NCBI RefSeq assembly: GCF_013386825.1
Contig: NZ_JACARC010000028.1
Location: 133,335 to 197,334, forward strand
DNA: 64,000 nt
Direction of reading: 5' to 3'
Source: Pseudomonas sp. IPO3778
GTDB lineage: Bacteria > Pseudomonadota > Gammaproteobacteria > Pseudomonadales > Pseudomonadaceae
This document shows positions 16,806-25,942 of the stretch, piece after piece (within the stretch, counting starts at the first letter, position 1; the number at the start of each line of letters is the position of its first letter). Made by a program: the position numbers and the translations under genes. Below the pieces are notes generated by a model, which was given only the letters and a program-made list of their open reading frames with translations, ran no database searches and was not told the origin of the DNA.

Positions 16806-18146
16806 TTACTGGACGGTTTCCGGACGCACATGGCGCGCGGCAAACATCAGCGCACCGGACAAAAAGCACGGCACGGCGCCAAACCACAGCGCGGCGGTCT
16901 GCCAGTCACTGCCGGCCGACAACACTTGAGTGGCACCGAACCCGGCGACCACGGCACCGATCGGCCCCATGGCATGGATGATCGCGCCGCCGGTGGCACG
17001 GATGCTGGTGGGAAAACTTTCGCTGATGAAAAACAGCGCCGCCGAGTACGGCCCGATCAGGAAGAACAGGCCCAGGCTGTACAGCCCGACCACCATCGCC
17101 ATGTTGCTCGGGCCAAACAGCATCCCGGCGAACGACAGCCCGCCGAGCATCCAGCCCAGGCCGATGACATTGCGGCGGCCGATCTTGTCGCCCATCCAGC
17201 CGTGGCTGAGGTAGCCGCAGTAACCCACCAGGTTCGACAGCACGAGGATGATCAGTGAGTTCTCGAACGAGATGTGGTGCACGCTGACGATCACCGAAGT
17301 ACCCAGCACGCTGAACACCTGGATCGCCGCCCAGTTGAGCAGCAGCGCCGCACCAATCACCAGGGTTGCGCGGCGGGCCGGGCCACGGAATGCGGCCTTG
17401 AGGCCGGCCTTGCTGTGTTCGTCATAGTCCACGCCGTAGGTCACGGCGACGTTTTGCGCTTCTTTCACCGCGCCGCTTTTGCGCAGCTCGCTGATGCGCT
17501 GGTGAATCTGGAACTGCGGGCTCTCCTTGAGCTTGCGCGCCATGATCGCAATGACAATCGCCGGGACCGCCGCAAACACAAAGCACCCCTGCCAGCCAAT
17601 CACCGGCAGCAACAGCGCGGTCAAACCTGCCGCGATCAACGCGCCCACCGGCCAGCCACCCTGCACCAGGCTGTAGATAAAACCGCGACGCTTGGCCAGT
17701 TTCGGGTCATCGGAGGCGGCGTACAGTTCGCTCAGGTACGTGGCGTTAACCGTTTCCTCGGCATACCCCAGGCCGCCCAGGGAACGGATCAGGATCAACG
17801 ACGACTTGCCCCACGCGCCACCAATGGCGGTCAGCGCCGAGCAGATCGCCGAACCGGCCACGGTGAAAATAATCCCCTTGCGCCGACCCAGCTTGTCCAC
17901 GATCGGACCGATGGCCAGCGCGACCACGGCAGTGCCGACTGCCACCCATGTCGCAATCTCCGCTTGCTCCACTTCACCCCAGCTAAAGTGCCGCCCGATT
18001 TCCGGCAGCAAGGTGCCGAACAGGATGAAGTCATACACCGCAAACACCCAGGCGAAAAACGCGATCCAGGTGGCGAAACGCACTTCCTTGGGCGTCAGTT
18101 GCCGGGGTTTCCAGCCAGTCAGATCAAGCTTGTTGTAGATAGACAT
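16806..18146 (-). CDS. MFS transporter, metabolite:H+ symporter type
   Basis: A 446-residue major facilitator with 12 predicted helices and a central loop near residues 215-250. The cytoplasmic motif DKLGRRKG after helix 2 and its counterpart GDKIGRRN in the second half mark the family. [20 protein letters not shown] is typical of the carboxylate-type symporters. It heads the MFS-SDR-SDR part of the cluster and should import the substrate of the pathway. GAGG precedes the start by about nine bases. A REP element lies between it and the upstream hydrolase gene, which may uncouple the two halves of the cluster. Confidence 0.88.
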   Translation of the reverse strand: MSIYNKLDLTGWKPRQLTPKEVRFATWIAFFAWVFAVYDFILFGTLLPEIGRHFSWGEVEQAEIATWVAVGTAVVALAIGPIVDKLGRRKGIIFTVAGSAICSALTAIGGAWGKSSLILIRSLGGLGYAEETVNATYLSELYAASDDPKLAKRRGFIYSLVQGGWPVGALIAAGLTALLLPVIGWQGCFVFAAVPAIVIAIMARKLKESPQFQIHQRISELRKSGAVKEAQNVAVTYGVDYDEHSKAGLKAAFRGPARRATLVIGAALLLNWAAIQVFSVLGTSVIVSVHHISFENSLIILVLSNLVGYCGYLSHGWMGDKIGRRNVIGLGWMLGGLSFAGMLFGPSNMAMVVGLYSLGLFFLIGPYSAALFFISESFPTSIRATGGAIIHAMGPIGAVVAGFGATQVLSAGSDWQTAALWFGAVPCFLSGALMFAARHVRPETVQ

Positions 18147-18210
18147 GAATCGCGCCTCGGGAGGTTGGCCAGGGGTTGGTTACAGGTATCAGGTACGCGG
18201 TTGGCCCGAC

Positions 18211-18310
18211 TGTAGGAGCGAGCTTGCTCGCGAAAAACCTGAGAACGCCACGTGTAGCCAGACAGAGCGCGTGATCGTTGACGTTTTTCGCGAGCAAGCT
18301 CGCGCCTACA
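18211..18310. repeat. REP-type inverted repeat (class TGTAGGAGCGAGC)
   Basis: Arms nearly identical to the copy at 14703, with the same GAAAAACCTGAGAACG and ATCGTTGACGTTTTTCGCGA inner flanks. It lies between the imidase-like hydrolase gene and the MFS gene. Confidence 0.92.
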
Positions 18311-18324
18311 GACGTTGGGCAGTG

Positions 18325-19203
18325 TCAGGTACGCGGTTGGCGGCGGATAAAGTCATCGGCGATTTCGTCGAAGGTGACGAAGCGCACGCCGGCATGGCTC
18401 TGGATGTGTTCGATCAGCCGTTCAAGCATCAACAGCACTTGCGGGCGGCCGGACACGTCGGGGTGGATGGTCATGGTGAACACCGCGTGTTCGTGTTCGC
18501 GGTAGACCCAGTCGAACTGGTCGCGCCACATTTCTTCCAGGTGACGCGGGTTGACGAAGCCGTGGCTGTTGGGGGCCTTTTTGATGAACATCATCGGCGG
18601 CAGGTCATCGAGGTACCAGTTGGCCGGAATCTCCACCAGGTCGGTTTCTTCGCCGCGCACCAAGGGTTTCATCCAGGTGTCGGGGTGCTGGCTGTAGTCG
18701 ATCTTGGTCCAGGTATCGCCCTTGCGCACGTAGTAGGGGTGGAAGTCGTTGTGCATCAGGCTGTGGTCGTACTTGATGCCTTTTTTCAGCAGCAATTCGT
18801 TGGTGACCTTGCTGAACTCCCACCACGGCGCGACGTAGCCGGTGGGGCGTTTTCCGGTGACCTGGGTGATCAGTTCGATGGACTTGTCGAGGACGATTTC
18901 TTCCTGCTCGGCGGTCATCGCAATCGGGTTTTCGTGGCTGTAGCCGTGCACGCCGATTTCGTGGCCGGCGTCGGCGACGGCCTTCATCTGCTCGGGGAAC
19001 GTTTCCATCGAGTGGCCGGGGATAAACCAGGTGGTGCGCAGGCCGTAGCGCTCGAACAATTTGAGCAGGCGCGGCGCGCCGATTTCACCGGCGAACAGGC
19101 CACGGGAAATGTCGTCCGGGGAGTCTTCGCCGCCATAGGAGCCGAGCCAGCCGGCGACGGCGTCGACGTCGACGCCAAATGCACAGAGGATGTCTTTAGC
19201 CAT
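18325..19203 (-). CDS. Polysaccharide-deacetylase-fold hydrolase, probable imidase (cyclic imide hydrolase)
   Basis: A 292-residue carbohydrate-esterase-4-fold protein. It begins [20 protein letters not shown] and contains [33 protein letters not shown], a [15 protein letters not shown] block, and ends EIADDF. These match what I recall of the imidase of Pseudomonas putida and of PuuE-type allantoinases, which open cyclic imides or ureides rather than deacetylating sugars. No signal peptide is present, which also argues against a cell-wall substrate. The start has AAGGAG seven bases upstream. It lies 11 bases after the amidase gene, the expected second enzyme acting on the half-amide. Exact substrate (succinimide, glutarimide, hydantoin-like) is unresolved. 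Confidence 0.75.
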   Translation of the reverse strand: MAKDILCAFGVDVDAVAGWLGSYGGEDSPDDISRGLFAGEIGAPRLLKLFERYGLRTTWFIPGHSMETFPEQMKAVADAGHEIGVHGYSHENPIAMTAEQEEIVLDKSIELITQVTGKRPTGYVAPWWEFSKVTNELLLKKGIKYDHSLMHNDFHPYYVRKGDTWTKIDYSQHPDTWMKPLVRGEETDLVEIPANWYLDDLPPMMFIKKAPNSHGFVNPRHLEEMWRDQFDWVYREHEHAVFTMTIHPDVSGRPQVLLMLERLIEHIQSHAGVRFVTFDEIADDFIRRQPRT

Positions 19204-19214
19204 GATGTGTCTCC

Positions 19215-20558
19215 TTAAAAAGTAAGTGCGGTTTCGGCTGACAGGGCAGCTCGAAGCAGGCGTGCGTCTTCGCCGCTGGGGGCGCTGAGCAGCAGGCCGG
19301 TAGGCAGGCCCAGGGCATCGCGGCCGCTGGGCAGGCTGACGCCGGGCATGTCCAGCAAACTGCCGGGCATGGTCAGGCGCAAGGTGGCGAGGTTGGTGCT
19401 GACGAACAGTGAGTCGTCGGCTTCCAGCGGCGCCAGGGCCGGGGCAACGTGGGCCACGGTGGGGGTGATGAGGATCGCACCGTCGAGTTCATCGATCAGT
19501 TGCTGCTGCAGGTGGCGGCGCGCTTCGTACAGCGCCAGCAGTTGGCTGGCCGGCAATGTGCGGGCCGCTTCAAGGCGACGGCGTACGCGGGGGTCGAGTT
19601 GGCTGGCGTCGGCGCTGTCGAGCAGGGCTTCGTGGAGCGCGAAGGCTTCGAAGGAGCCGAGCCAGCCCTGGTGCTGGATCAGGTCGAGGGTGGCCTGGAA
19701 GGTCTTCGAGGGGCGCACATCAATCAGCGCCCCTTCGGCTTTCAATCGCTCCATGCAATACAACAGGTTGTTGCGCACGCCAGGCTCGACGCGGGCGTCT
19801 TCCAGCACACTTTGTTCAACCCAAAAACGCTGGCCATTGAGGCTGCGGGCCTGGCGTGGCTGGCGCTGGTCGCGACCGTTGAGCAAATCATCAATGGCCA
19901 GCGCATCGCGCACGCTGCGGGTCAGCGGGCCGAGGCTGTCGAGGGTATGGGCCAGCGGGAAAACGCCGTCGCGGCTGTAGCGCCGGCAACTGCTGCGATA
20001 ACCCACTACGCCATTCAGTGCCGCAGGAATACGGATGGAGCCCGCGGTGTCGGTGCCCATGGCGATCGGCACGATACCGGCCGCCACGGCGACCGCCGAC
20101 CCCGACGACGAACCACCGGGGATCCGTGGTTGATCGATGCCGCGCGGATTGTGCGGGGTGCCGAAGTGCGGGTTCAGGCCAAGGCCGGAGTACGCCAGCT
20201 CGCTGAGGTTGGTCTTGCCCACGCTGACCATTCCGGCGCGGCACAACAGGCCTACACTCGGCGCGTCCAGCAAAGCCGCCGGCGCGTCGCTGCGATAGGC
20301 CGCGCCTGCCGTGGTAATGCTGCCGGCCACGTCAAACAGGTCTTTCCAGGCCAGGGGCACCCCATCGAACACGCTCAAAGGCTGGCCGGCACGCCAGCGG
20401 GCAGCCGACGCTTCGGCCTCACGCCGGGCGCGCTCGGCGGTCAGGGAGATGAATACGCTGGGGGCCTGACTCGCGCGAGCGAGTGCCTGTTCGAGGGCGT
20501 GCACCGGGTCGCTGCGACCGCTGGCGAAATCCTCGGCCAGTGAAGTGGCGTCTGACAT
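19215..20558 (-). CDS. Amidase-signature hydrolase, probable half-amidase
   Basis: A 447-residue amidase of the Ser-cisSer-Lys family. The triad is Lys72 ([12 protein letters not shown]), cis-Ser150 ([10 protein letters not shown]) and nucleophile Ser174 ([11 protein letters not shown]), with the usual 24-residue spacing between the serines. The pattern is close to AtzF/allophanate-hydrolase-like and indole-acetamide-type amidases. There is no signal peptide. It is the first gene of the minus-strand cluster, 11 bases before the imidase-like gene, and its promoter faces the GntR gene. Most likely it hydrolyses the half-amide made by the imidase to a dicarboxylate and ammonia; that pairing is inferred from context. 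Confidence 0.85.
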   Translation of the reverse strand: MSDATSLAEDFASGRSDPVHALEQALARASQAPSVFISLTAERARREAEASAARWRAGQPLSVFDGVPLAWKDLFDVAGSITTAGAAYRSDAPAALLDAPSVGLLCRAGMVSVGKTNLSELAYSGLGLNPHFGTPHNPRGIDQPRIPGGSSSGSAVAVAAGIVPIAMGTDTAGSIRIPAALNGVVGYRSSCRRYSRDGVFPLAHTLDSLGPLTRSVRDALAIDDLLNGRDQRQPRQARSLNGQRFWVEQSVLEDARVEPGVRNNLLYCMERLKAEGALIDVRPSKTFQATLDLIQHQGWLGSFEAFALHEALLDSADASQLDPRVRRRLEAARTLPASQLLALYEARRHLQQQLIDELDGAILITPTVAHVAPALAPLEADDSLFVSTNLATLRLTMPGSLLDMPGVSLPSGRDALGLPTGLLLSAPSGEDARLLRAALSAETALTF

Positions 20559-20578
20559 GGGAATGACCCTCTAAAAAC

Positions 20579-20599
20579 GTACATATTAATAAAATGTAC
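20579..20599. promoter_or_regulatory. Dyad GTACAT-N9-ATGTAC, operator candidate
   Basis: A perfect six-base inverted repeat 21 bases upstream of the amidase start and within the divergent region to the GntR gene. Its TGTAC core is of the kind bound by FCD-type GntR regulators. A related dyad lies at 20743-20769. Confidence 0.5.
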
Positions 20600-20742
20600 A
20601 TTTTACAAAGGCAGCTTTCGTGCCAGTCTCTCAGGGGAGATGTCTGAAGCATCTGGCGCTTTCGGTCAGACCCACGGGATAGATGGGTTGTTGACATCAA
20701 AAGAAATAGTGGGCGGCGCTCAATACTCGCCCACAATGAAAT

Positions 20743-20769
20743 AATGTATCTTTTATTAATAAATACATT
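20743..20769. promoter_or_regulatory. Dyad AATGTAT-N13-ATACATT, operator candidate
   Basis: A seven-base inverted repeat with a spacer rich in A and T that shares TTATTAATAAA with the first dyad's TATTAATAAA. It lies about 80 bases upstream of the GntR start. The two sites frame the intergenic region, as expected for joint control of the catabolic operon and the regulator. Confidence 0.5.
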
Positions 20770-20849
20770 TTGGTGCAGAAAAGTAACAAGTCCCCTCTGA
20801 AGGCCCCAAAAAAGTGCCACCGACGTGGCGCAGAGTGACAGGCGCAACT

Positions 20850-21884
20850 ATGAGAGAATCCCCGGCCACCGACCCGTTTGCCCCAGAGAACCCGATGAAA
20901 GCAGTGTCCGCCTCGGCTTCCCGTTACGCGATGATTCACCAGGTTTTGCGCGACGCCATCACCCACGGCACCGCCCGCCATGGCCTGGTGTTGCTGGAAG
21001 CGCCGCTGGCCGAGCTGTTCGGTACCAGCCGGGTGCCGGTGCGCAAAGCCTTGAACCTGCTGCATGACGAAGGGCTGATTTGCCGCTTCGATGGCCGGGG
21101 TTACCTGATCAACCCCGACGGCCTGGACCTGGAGCCGTTGCGCCTGCCCTTGAGTCATGCACACCTGGGCCTCAACGGTGAAGATGAACTGGTGGACACC
21201 CGGCCCCTGGGGGAGCGCATCGTCGAGGAAATCGGCGCCGCGCTGTCGACCTGCATCGCTTTCGGCCATTACCGCCTCGATGAACAGGCCGCCGCCGAGC
21301 ACTACAACGTCAGCCGTGCGGTGGTACGCGAAGCGCTGATGCGCCTGCGGGACCGTGGCCTGGTGGAAAAAGAACCCTATTCCCAATGGCTCGCCGGGCC
21401 GCTGACCGCCCGGGAAGTCACCGAAGACTACGAACTGCGCGCCTGCCTGGAGCCCGAAGCCCTGCGCCAGAGCGCGCCGAACCTCGACCGCGACCGGCTG
21501 CAAGCCATGTTGCAGCGCGTGCTCGACGCCCAGAACAGCGCCCATTGCAGCCTGGAAGAGATCGAGCAGATCGAGGAAGACCTGCACCAGCACTGCCTCG
21601 CGGGCCTGCAAAACTGCAAGATCGCCGCGCTGATTCGCCAGGGGCAGAGCCCGATGATCATCAGCCGGATTTTCTACCGACTGCTGGGTATCGGCGCCGA
21701 TCCGGCGATGCTGGCCGAGCACCGGTTGATCCTGGAACTGTTGCTGCATGGCGCATTCGACGCCGCCGCGCTGAACCTGCGCGAGCACTTGCAACGGGCC
21801 CGGCAGCGCATGTTGCAGCGCTTGAAGGTGTTGTCGGTGCTGCCTGAACAGCCGTTGCCGGCCTACCTGCACAAACTCAGCTGA
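20850..21884 (+). CDS. GntR/FCD regulator with two tandem winged-helix domains
   Basis: A 344-residue regulator with an unusual layout. Residues about 26-95 form one winged helix (LAELFGTSRVPVRKALNLLH, then GLICRFDGRGYLI). Residues about 117-180 form a second (AAAEHYNVSRAVVREALMRL, then RGLVEKE). The C-terminal part is an all-helical FCD effector domain (YELRACLEPEALR, and a helix ending HLQRARQRM). Normal FadR-family proteins have one winged helix and about 230 residues. ATG 20850 is used; ATG 20895, preceded by GAGAA, would remove a non-conserved lead. It diverges from the imidase/amidase cluster and two dyads lie between them, so it most likely represses that cluster until a pathway intermediate binds. 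Confidence 0.85.
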   Translation: MRESPATDPFAPENPMKAVSASASRYAMIHQVLRDAITHGTARHGLVLLEAPLAELFGTSRVPVRKALNLLHDEGLICRFDGRGYLINPDGLDLEPLRLPLSHAHLGLNGEDELVDTRPLGERIVEEIGAALSTCIAFGHYRLDEQAAAEHYNVSRAVVREALMRLRDRGLVEKEPYSQWLAGPLTAREVTEDYELRACLEPEALRQSAPNLDRDRLQAMLQRVLDAQNSAHCSLEEIEQIEEDLHQHCLAGLQNCKIAALIRQGQSPMIISRIFYRLLGIGADPAMLAEHRLILELLLHGAFDAAALNLREHLQRARQRMLQRLKVLSVLPEQPLPAYLHKLS

Positions 21885-21901
21885 CGAAATGCAATCCAAC
21901 C

Positions 21902-22024
21902 TGTGGGAGCGGGCTTGCTGTGGTGAGGGGGCTTATCCCCCGTCGGGTTCACCCCAGATGGATGGGGCTGCTTCGCAGCCCAACGCGGGGCAAGCCCGCT
22001 CGCCACAGCAAGCCCGCTCCCACA
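21902..22024. repeat. Composite REP-type inverted repeat
   Basis: Outer arms TGTGGGAGCGGGCTTGC and its inverse enclose an inner pair of the GTGAGGGGGCTT class plus a GGGGCTGCTTCGCAGCCC hairpin. Two REP classes appear nested. It lies between the GntR gene and lon. Confidence 0.88.
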
Positions 22025-22140
22025 TGGGTCCAGCGGCGCGTTTGAAAATAGTGTGCAATATGTTGCTATCTCTCCCTGCCCATTGAAACCACTGCCGACC
22101 TGCCCCATCTAACTTGCATACTTCCTTATGCAGGTGCCCC

Positions 22141-24561
22141 ATGAGCGACCAGCAAGAATTCCCGGACATCGACCTCAACGACTACGCCGACCCGGAAAAC
22201 GCTGAACACACTTCCGCCAACACTGGCCTGGCCCTGCCGGGGCAAAACCTGCCCGACAAGGTCTACATCATCCCGATCCACAACCGGCCGTTCTTCCCCG
22301 CGCAAGTATTGCCGGTGATCGTCAATGAAGAGCCGTGGGCCGAAACCCTGGAGCTGGTGAGCAAATCCGACCACCACTCCCTTGCCCTGTTTTTCATGGA
22401 AACGCCGCCCGACGACCCACGCCACTTCGACACCTCCAGCCTGCCGCTGTACGGCACCCTGGTGAAGGTGCATCACGCCAGCCGCGAAGACGGCAAGCTG
22501 CAATTCGTCGCCCAGGGCCTGACCCGCGTGCGGATCAAGACCTGGCTCAAGCACCACCGCCCACCGTACCTGGTGGAAGTCGAATACCCGCACCAGCCGA
22601 CCCAGCCGACCGACGAGGTCAAGGCCTACGGCATGGCGCTGATCAACGCGATCAAGGAACTGCTGCCGCTCAACCCGCTGTACAGCGAAGAGCTGAAGAA
22701 CTACCTCAACCGCTTCAGCCCCAACGACCCATCGCCCCTGACCGACTTCGCCGCGGCCCTCACGTCGGCCACCGGCAATGAGCTGCAGCAAGTGCTGGAC
22801 TGCGTGCCCATGCTCAAGCGCATGGAAAAAGTCTTGCCGATGCTGCGCAAGGAAGTCGAAGTCGCGCGCCTGCAAAAAGAAATCTCCGCCGAGGTGAACC
22901 GCAAGATCGGCGAACACCAGCGCGAGTTCTTCCTCAAGGAACAACTCAAGGTCATCCAGCAAGAGCTGGGGCTGACCAAAGACGACCGCAGCGCCGACGT
23001 CGAACAGTTCGAACAACGCCTGGTGGACAAAGTACTGCCAACCCAGGCGCAGAAACGCATCAGCGAAGAAATGAACAAGCTGTCGATCCTGGAAACCGGT
23101 TCGCCAGAGTATGCGGTCACCCGCAACTACCTCGACTGGGCCACCTCGGTGCCGTGGGGCGTGTATGGCGAGGACAAACTCGACCTCAAGCACGCCCGCA
23201 AAGTGCTCGACAAACACCACGCCGGCCTGGACGACATCAAGAGTCGCATCCTCGAATTCCTCGCGGTGGGCGCCTATAAAGGCGAAGTCGCCGGCTCCAT
23301 CGTGTTGCTGGTAGGCCCGCCGGGTGTGGGCAAGACCAGCGTGGGCAAATCAATTGCTGAATCCCTCGGCCGGCCGTTCTACCGCTTCAGCGTCGGCGGC
23401 ATGCGTGACGAGGCCGAGATCAAGGGCCATCGCCGCACCTACATCGGCGCCATGCCGGGCAAGCTGGTGCAAGCGCTCAAGGATGTGGAGGTGATGAACC
23501 CGGTGATCATGCTCGACGAGATCGACAAGATGGGCCAGAGCTACCAGGGCGACCCCGCCTCGGCCCTGCTCGAAACCCTGGACCCGGAACAGAACGTCGA
23601 ATTCCTCGACCACTACCTGGACCTGCGCCTGGACCTGTCCAAGGTGCTGTTCGTATGCACCGCCAACACCCTGGACTCGATCCCCGGCCCGTTGCTCGAC
23701 CGGATGGAAGTGATTCGCCTGTCGGGCTACATCACCGAAGAAAAAGTCGCGATTGCCAAGCGTCACCTGTGGCCCAAGCAGCTGGAAAAAGCCGGTGTGT
23801 CGAAAAACAGCCTGTCCATCAGTGACGGCGCCCTGCGCGCCCTGATCGATGGCTACGCCCGCGAAGCCGGTGTGCGCCAGCTGGAGAAACAGCTGGGCAA
23901 ACTGGTGCGCAAGGCAGTGGTCAAGCTGCTGGATGAGCCGGACTCGGTGATCAAGATCGGCAACAAGGACCTGGAAGCCTCCCTGGGGATGCCGGTGTTC
24001 CGCAATGAGCAAGTGTTGTCGGGCACCGGCGTGATTACCGGCCTGGCCTGGACCAGCATGGGCGGCGCGACCTTGCCCATCGAGGCGACGCGCATTCACA
24101 CGCTTAACCGCGGCTTCAAACTCACCGGGCAACTGGGTGATGTGATGAAGGAGTCCGCCGAGATTGCCTACAGCTACATCAGTTCGAACCTGAAGTCCTT
24201 TGGCGGTGACCCGAAGTTCTTCGACGAAGCCTTCGTGCACCTGCACGTGCCGGAAGGTGCCACGCCCAAAGACGGACCGAGCGCCGGGGTGACCATGGCC
24301 AGTGCGCTGCTGTCGCTGGCGCGCAACCAGCCGCCGAAAAAAGGCGTGGCCATGACCGGTGAACTGACGTTGACCGGGCATGTACTGCCGATTGGCGGGG
24401 TGCGCGAGAAGGTGATTGCGGCGCGGCGCCAGAAGATTCACGAGTTGATCTTGCCGGAGCCCAATCGCGGGAGTTTTGAAGAGTTGCCGGAGTACCTGAA
24501 GGAAGGCATGACGGTGCACTTTGCCAAGCGCTTTGCGGATGTGGCGAAGGTGTTGTTCTAA
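22141..24561 (+). CDS. lon: ATP-dependent Lon protease
   Basis: An 806-residue LonA-type protease that degrades misfolded and regulatory proteins in the cytoplasm. The N-terminal LON substrate domain runs about 45-245, a coiled helical region follows, then the AAA+ domain with Walker A GPPGVGKTS and Walker B VIMLDEIDKMG, then the protease domain with the catalytic Ser in PKDGPSAGVTMASALLSL and Lys in REKVIAARR. ATG 22141 is chosen because the nine upstream codons are Cys/Arg-rich and not conserved in type. It stands alone, away from the clpP-clpX-lon-hup locus where the main lon of Pseudomonas lies, so it is probably the second Lon paralogue. REP hairpins flank both sides. Confidence 0.92.
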   Translation: MSDQQEFPDIDLNDYADPENAEHTSANTGLALPGQNLPDKVYIIPIHNRPFFPAQVLPVIVNEEPWAETLELVSKSDHHSLALFFMETPPDDPRHFDTSSLPLYGTLVKVHHASREDGKLQFVAQGLTRVRIKTWLKHHRPPYLVEVEYPHQPTQPTDEVKAYGMALINAIKELLPLNPLYSEELKNYLNRFSPNDPSPLTDFAAALTSATGNELQQVLDCVPMLKRMEKVLPMLRKEVEVARLQKEISAEVNRKIGEHQREFFLKEQLKVIQQELGLTKDDRSADVEQFEQRLVDKVLPTQAQKRISEEMNKLSILETGSPEYAVTRNYLDWATSVPWGVYGEDKLDLKHARKVLDKHHAGLDDIKSRILEFLAVGAYKGEVAGSIVLLVGPPGVGKTSVGKSIAESLGRPFYRFSVGGMRDEAEIKGHRRTYIGAMPGKLVQALKDVEVMNPVIMLDEIDKMGQSYQGDPASALLETLDPEQNVEFLDHYLDLRLDLSKVLFVCTANTLDSIPGPLLDRMEVIRLSGYITEEKVAIAKRHLWPKQLEKAGVSKNSLSISDGALRALIDGYAREAGVRQLEKQLGKLVRKAVVKLLDEPDSVIKIGNKDLEASLGMPVFRNEQVLSGTGVITGLAWTSMGGATLPIEATRIHTLNRGFKLTGQLGDVMKESAEIAYSYISSNLKSFGGDPKFFDEAFVHLHVPEGATPKDGPSAGVTMASALLSLARNQPPKKGVAMTGELTLTGHVLPIGGVREKVIAARRQKIHELILPEPNRGSFEELPEYLKEGMTVHFAKRFADVAKVLF

Positions 24562-24592
24562 CCCTTATTGATGCCTTGCCTGGACTGGCGCT

Positions 24593-24674
24593 TTCGCGAG
24601 CAAGCCCGCTCCCACATTTGACCGCATTCCAAAGGATGAACTCGGTCAAATGTGGGAGCGGGCTTGCTCGCGAA
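24593..24674. repeat. REP-type hairpin with perfect 32-base arms
   Basis: The two arms (24593-24624 and 24643-24674) are exact inverted copies, beginning TTCGCGAGCAAGCCCGCTCC, separated by only 18 bases. The arms face the opposite way from the other REP pairs in the window. It lies just behind lon and may act as its terminator or mRNA-end stabiliser. Confidence 0.9.
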
Positions 24675-24767
24675 GGCGCCGGTGCGACCCACACAACCTC
24701 CTCGCTTGTCACACTTTGTCTCATCTTCGGTTATGCTCGCCCTTCGTCGCCCAACAACGGAGCCCCC

Positions 24768-25160
24768 ATGACCGCTGCCCGCCTGCTTCTCCCCCTGAGC
24801 CTTTGCCTGCTCGCCGCCTGTGCCAGTGCGCCGAAGCAAAACGTCACCGTGGAAAAACAGAGCGCTTGCCCCCTGCAACTCAAAACCGGGCAAAACCTGA
24901 TTTTGACCCTGCCCAGCAACCCCACCACCGGTTACCGCTGGGCCATCCAGGACTCGGCCGGCGGCGTGCTGCGCAGCCTGAGCCCTGAGGTGTACAGCAA
25001 CACCGAAGACACCGGCGTGGTGGGCAGTGGCGGTCAATCCACATGGCGCTTCCAGGCCTTCAACGCGGGCCAGGGCCGACTGCGCCTCACCTCACAACAA
25101 CCCTGGGAGCCGGAAGCAGAACCGGCCGAAACCTTCGACTGCGCCATTACGGTGAACTGA
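24768..25160 (+). CDS. Protease-inhibitor I42 (chagasin-like) lipoprotein
   Basis: A 130-residue outer-membrane or periplasmic lipoprotein. The lipobox is LAAC, with the lipidated Cys at residue 19. The mature part has the chagasin-family loops: NPTTGYRW, then VVGSGGQSTWRFQA, then SQQPWEPEAEP. These three loops form the inhibitory wedge against papain-type cysteine peptidases in known members. ATG 24768 is fixed by the signal peptide; the longer open frame reads through the REP hairpin. It lies one base ahead of the lysoplasmalogenase gene, so the two are coupled. What peptidase a Pseudomonas protein of this kind inhibits is not known to me. Confidence 0.87.
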   Translation: MTAARLLLPLSLCLLAACASAPKQNVTVEKQSACPLQLKTGQNLILTLPSNPTTGYRWAIQDSAGGVLRSLSPEVYSNTEDTGVVGSGGQSTWRFQAFNAGQGRLRLTSQQPWEPEAEPAETFDCAITVN

Positions 25161-25161
25161 T

Positions 25162-25806
25162 ATGCCATGGATGATCCTTGCGTTGATGGGAGCGGTGACC
25201 TTTATCTACGGCCTGAGCACCCACGCCACCCTGCTCTGCCTGCTGGTAAAGCCATTGCCGGTGCTGGCGTTGCTGGGCTGGCTGCATGATGCGCCGCCCA
25301 CCGACTATCGACGCTGGATCAGCCTGGGGCTGATTTTTTCCCTGGTGGGCGACGTGCTGCTGGCCTGGCCCGGCGACCTGTTCATCTTCGGCCTCGGGGC
25401 GTTTTTGTTCGCGCACCTGGCGTACCTGAAAGCCTACTTGAGCGACTGCCGCCGCCCGGCGATTTTGCCGCTGGTACTGGCGCTGGTGGTCGGTGCGATA
25501 TTGCTGAGCATCCTGATTTCCCACGGCCTGGGCCCATTGCTGGTGCCGGTGGTGGTGTATGCGCTGGTGATCAGCGCGATGCTGTGGCGAGCGCTGGCGC
25601 GCTTGGGCAGCACCGTGCCCAAGCGCTCGGCGTACCTGGCGGCGGCTGGCGCGGCGTCGTTCGTGTTTTCCGACACCTTGATCGGGATCAATCGGTTTGT
25701 GGTGGCGTTTGAAGCGGCGCCGTATTTGCTGATTGTCAGCTACTGGCTGGGGCAGTGGGGGATTACGGCCTCCTCCTTTCCTCAGAAAAAACCCGTCAAC
25801 CTGTAG
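25162..25806 (+). CDS. YhhN-family lysoplasmalogenase-type membrane protein
   Basis: A 214-residue integral membrane protein with about eight hydrophobic helices, of the YhhN/TMEM86 family. Family marks are LVGDVLLAWPGD, FGLGAFLFAHLAYLKAY, and FVFSDTLIGINRF, each with polar residues inside helices. Characterised members cleave the vinyl-ether bond of lysoplasmalogens, but bacteria that lack plasmalogens also carry the gene, so the reaction here is uncertain. It starts one base after the stop of the I42 inhibitor gene, so translation is coupled. A REP element follows directly after the stop. Confidence 0.85.
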   Translation: MPWMILALMGAVTFIYGLSTHATLLCLLVKPLPVLALLGWLHDAPPTDYRRWISLGLIFSLVGDVLLAWPGDLFIFGLGAFLFAHLAYLKAYLSDCRRPAILPLVLALVVGAILLSILISHGLGPLLVPVVVYALVISAMLWRALARLGSTVPKRSAYLAAAGAASFVFSDTLIGINRFVVAFEAAPYLLIVSYWLGQWGITASSFPQKKPVNL

Positions 25807-25901
25807 GAGCTGGCTTGCCAGCGAAAAAACCCACAGTTGCCGCGTTCATCCAGAATGTCCGCGTCATCGTTAACGAACATCGCCGGCAAGCCAGCTCCTA
25901 C
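25802..25901. repeat. REP-type inverted repeat (class TGTAGGAGCTGGC)
   Basis: Arms TGTAGGAGCTGGCTTGCCAG and its inverse GCCGGCAAGCCAGCTCCTAC. The left arm starts inside the last codons of the lysoplasmalogenase gene. Confidence 0.9.
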
Positions 25902-25942
25902 GCTAAAATGCCGGGCTTTCCCCCTTCGTCGCCGGAACAGCC

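Noticed and set aside
18325..19203. Polysaccharide-deacetylase-fold protein as a peptidoglycan or chitin deacetylase
   Set aside because: There is no export signal, and the [11 protein letters not shown] and [14 protein letters not shown] blocks match imidase/allantoinase-type members better; the amidase neighbour supports this.
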